Assembly (NCBI RefSeq): GCF_004323595.1
Contig: NZ_AP019373.1
Span: forward strand, 868,001 to 932,000
Reading direction: 5' to 3'
Origin: Sulfuricystis thermophila
GTDB lineage: Bacteria > Pseudomonadota > Gammaproteobacteria > Burkholderiales > Rhodocyclaceae
DNA length: 64,000 bases
How positions within the stretch are numbered: position 1 is the stretch's first letter; each line of letters opens with the position of its first letter. Positions 63,717 through 64,000 of the stretch are shown in pieces. Position numbers and translations under genes: made by a program. Below the pieces are notes generated by a model. It made no database searches, was not told where the DNA came from, and saw only the letters and a list, made by a program, of their open reading frames with translations.

Positions 63717-64000
63717 TGCAAAACCTCGAAGGCTTTTTCGCCGGGTCTGCTGCGCTCAAGACGTTGCTGGCCACGCTCGATAGCCATGCCATCGTCTCGG
63801 CGACCGATGTCAAAGGCGACATCGTCTATGTCAATGACCGGTTTTGCGAAGTCGCCGGCTATGTGCGTGAGGAACTGATCGGCCGCAACCACCGGATCCT
63901 CAAATCGGGTCTGCATCCGGACGCGCTCTACCGTGAGATGTGGCGCACCATTGCCGGTGGCGACATCTGGCAGGGCGAGGTTTGCAACCGCAAAAAGAAC
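63713..64000 (+). CDS. PAS-domain signalling protein, truncated by the window edge
   Basis: The visible 96 residues begin [29 protein letters not shown] and contain a PAS domain (DVKGDIVYVNDRFCEVAGY, ELIGRNHRILKSGLHP, MWRTIAGGDIWQGEVCNRKK). This PAS type is common at the N-terminus of GGDEF, EAL or histidine kinase proteins; the output domain is beyond the window. The ATG overlaps the methyltransferase stop (ATGA). Confidence 0.85.
   Translation, partial: MMQNLEGFFAGSAALKTLLATLDSHAIVSATDVKGDIVYVNDRFCEVAGYVREELIGRNHRILKSGLHPDALYREMWRTIAGGDIWQGEVCNRKKN

Noticed and set aside
1-64000. tRNA, rRNA, prophage, integrase or transposase genes
   Set aside because: I looked for T-loop patterns, integrase and transposase motifs and found none that could be supported.

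Overview
The window is a dense, GC-rich bacterial chromosome segment. Its gene content and order point to a betaproteobacterium, most likely a respiratory, facultatively anaerobic relative of the Rhodocyclales/Nitrosomonadales. The evidence is the surE-pcm-nlpD-rpoS block, the rpsB-tsf-pyrH-frr-uppS-cdsA-dxr-rseP-bamA-skp-lpxD-fabZ-lpxA-lpxB-rnhB block, a multihaem cytochrome/NrfD respiratory module behind an FNR-type promoter, and a c-haem sensor c-di-GMP protein. The species is not identified. No rRNA, tRNA, CRISPR array, phage or intact insertion sequence was seen.

Layout. 1-4.3 kb: an FNR-type promoter drives a Tat-exported four-cluster ferredoxin, an NrfD/DsrP-like quinol membrane subunit, a periplasmic multihaem cytochrome c, an unrecognised 144-aa protein and a hemerythrin-like protein lacking three iron ligands. 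4.3-6.3 kb: Fe superoxide dismutase and xseA, leftward. 6.3-11.4 kb: a small AT-rich gap with DnaA-box-like sites, a large Sel1-repeat protein, a 218-bp nested inverted-repeat element, an EnvZ/OmpR-type pair and a small basic secreted protein. 11.5-16.3 kb: a DsrC/TusE-like protein facing a six-gene nickel uptake operon (nikK, nikL, outer-membrane barrel, nikM, nikQ, nikO) that starts just behind a perfect NikR operator. 16.3-23.9 kb: MlaE permease, MCE protein and lipoprotein (no ATPase), tsaB, rimI, family-4 uracil-DNA glycosylase, surE, pcm, nlpD, rpoS. 24-31.3 kb, leftward: a Ser/Thr kinase-HDOD-GAF fusion, mltB, and a transglutaminase/DUF58/MoxR set. 31.3-35.1 kb: deacetylase-like protein, dapA, bamC, YycJ-like hydrolase. 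35.1-38.2 kb: haem-sensor GGDEF/EAL protein behind a second FNR-like box. 38.2-45 kb: rlmD, a DsbA/DsbB pair, Bax-inhibitor-1 protein, HepT/MntA toxin-antitoxin, a 46-aa membrane ORF, typA, methylthioinosine phosphorylase. 45-64 kb: glnD-map leftward, then the translation, isoprenoid, outer-membrane and lipid A block rightward, ending in a truncated PAS protein.

The most unusual signal is a 24-base dispersed sequence: TGCCGT, three variable bases, GCCAGCGCCGA, one variable base, TTT. I found 13 copies in 64 kb, on both strands. Eleven lie inside unrelated, mostly conserved genes and are translated in four different reading frames without disturbing protein length where I could compare; two are intergenic. 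That is the behaviour of a DNA-level signal, as with DNA uptake sequences, rather than a protein motif or an inserted transposon. I know of no described family matching it. A second family is a ~130-bp REP-like repeat with two copies, each between two genes of one operon; one copy supplies the only possible start codon of nikQ.

Limits: protein families were recognised by eye from motifs, so domain borders are approximate. Promoters and operators are sequence matches only, and GC statements are visual estimates.
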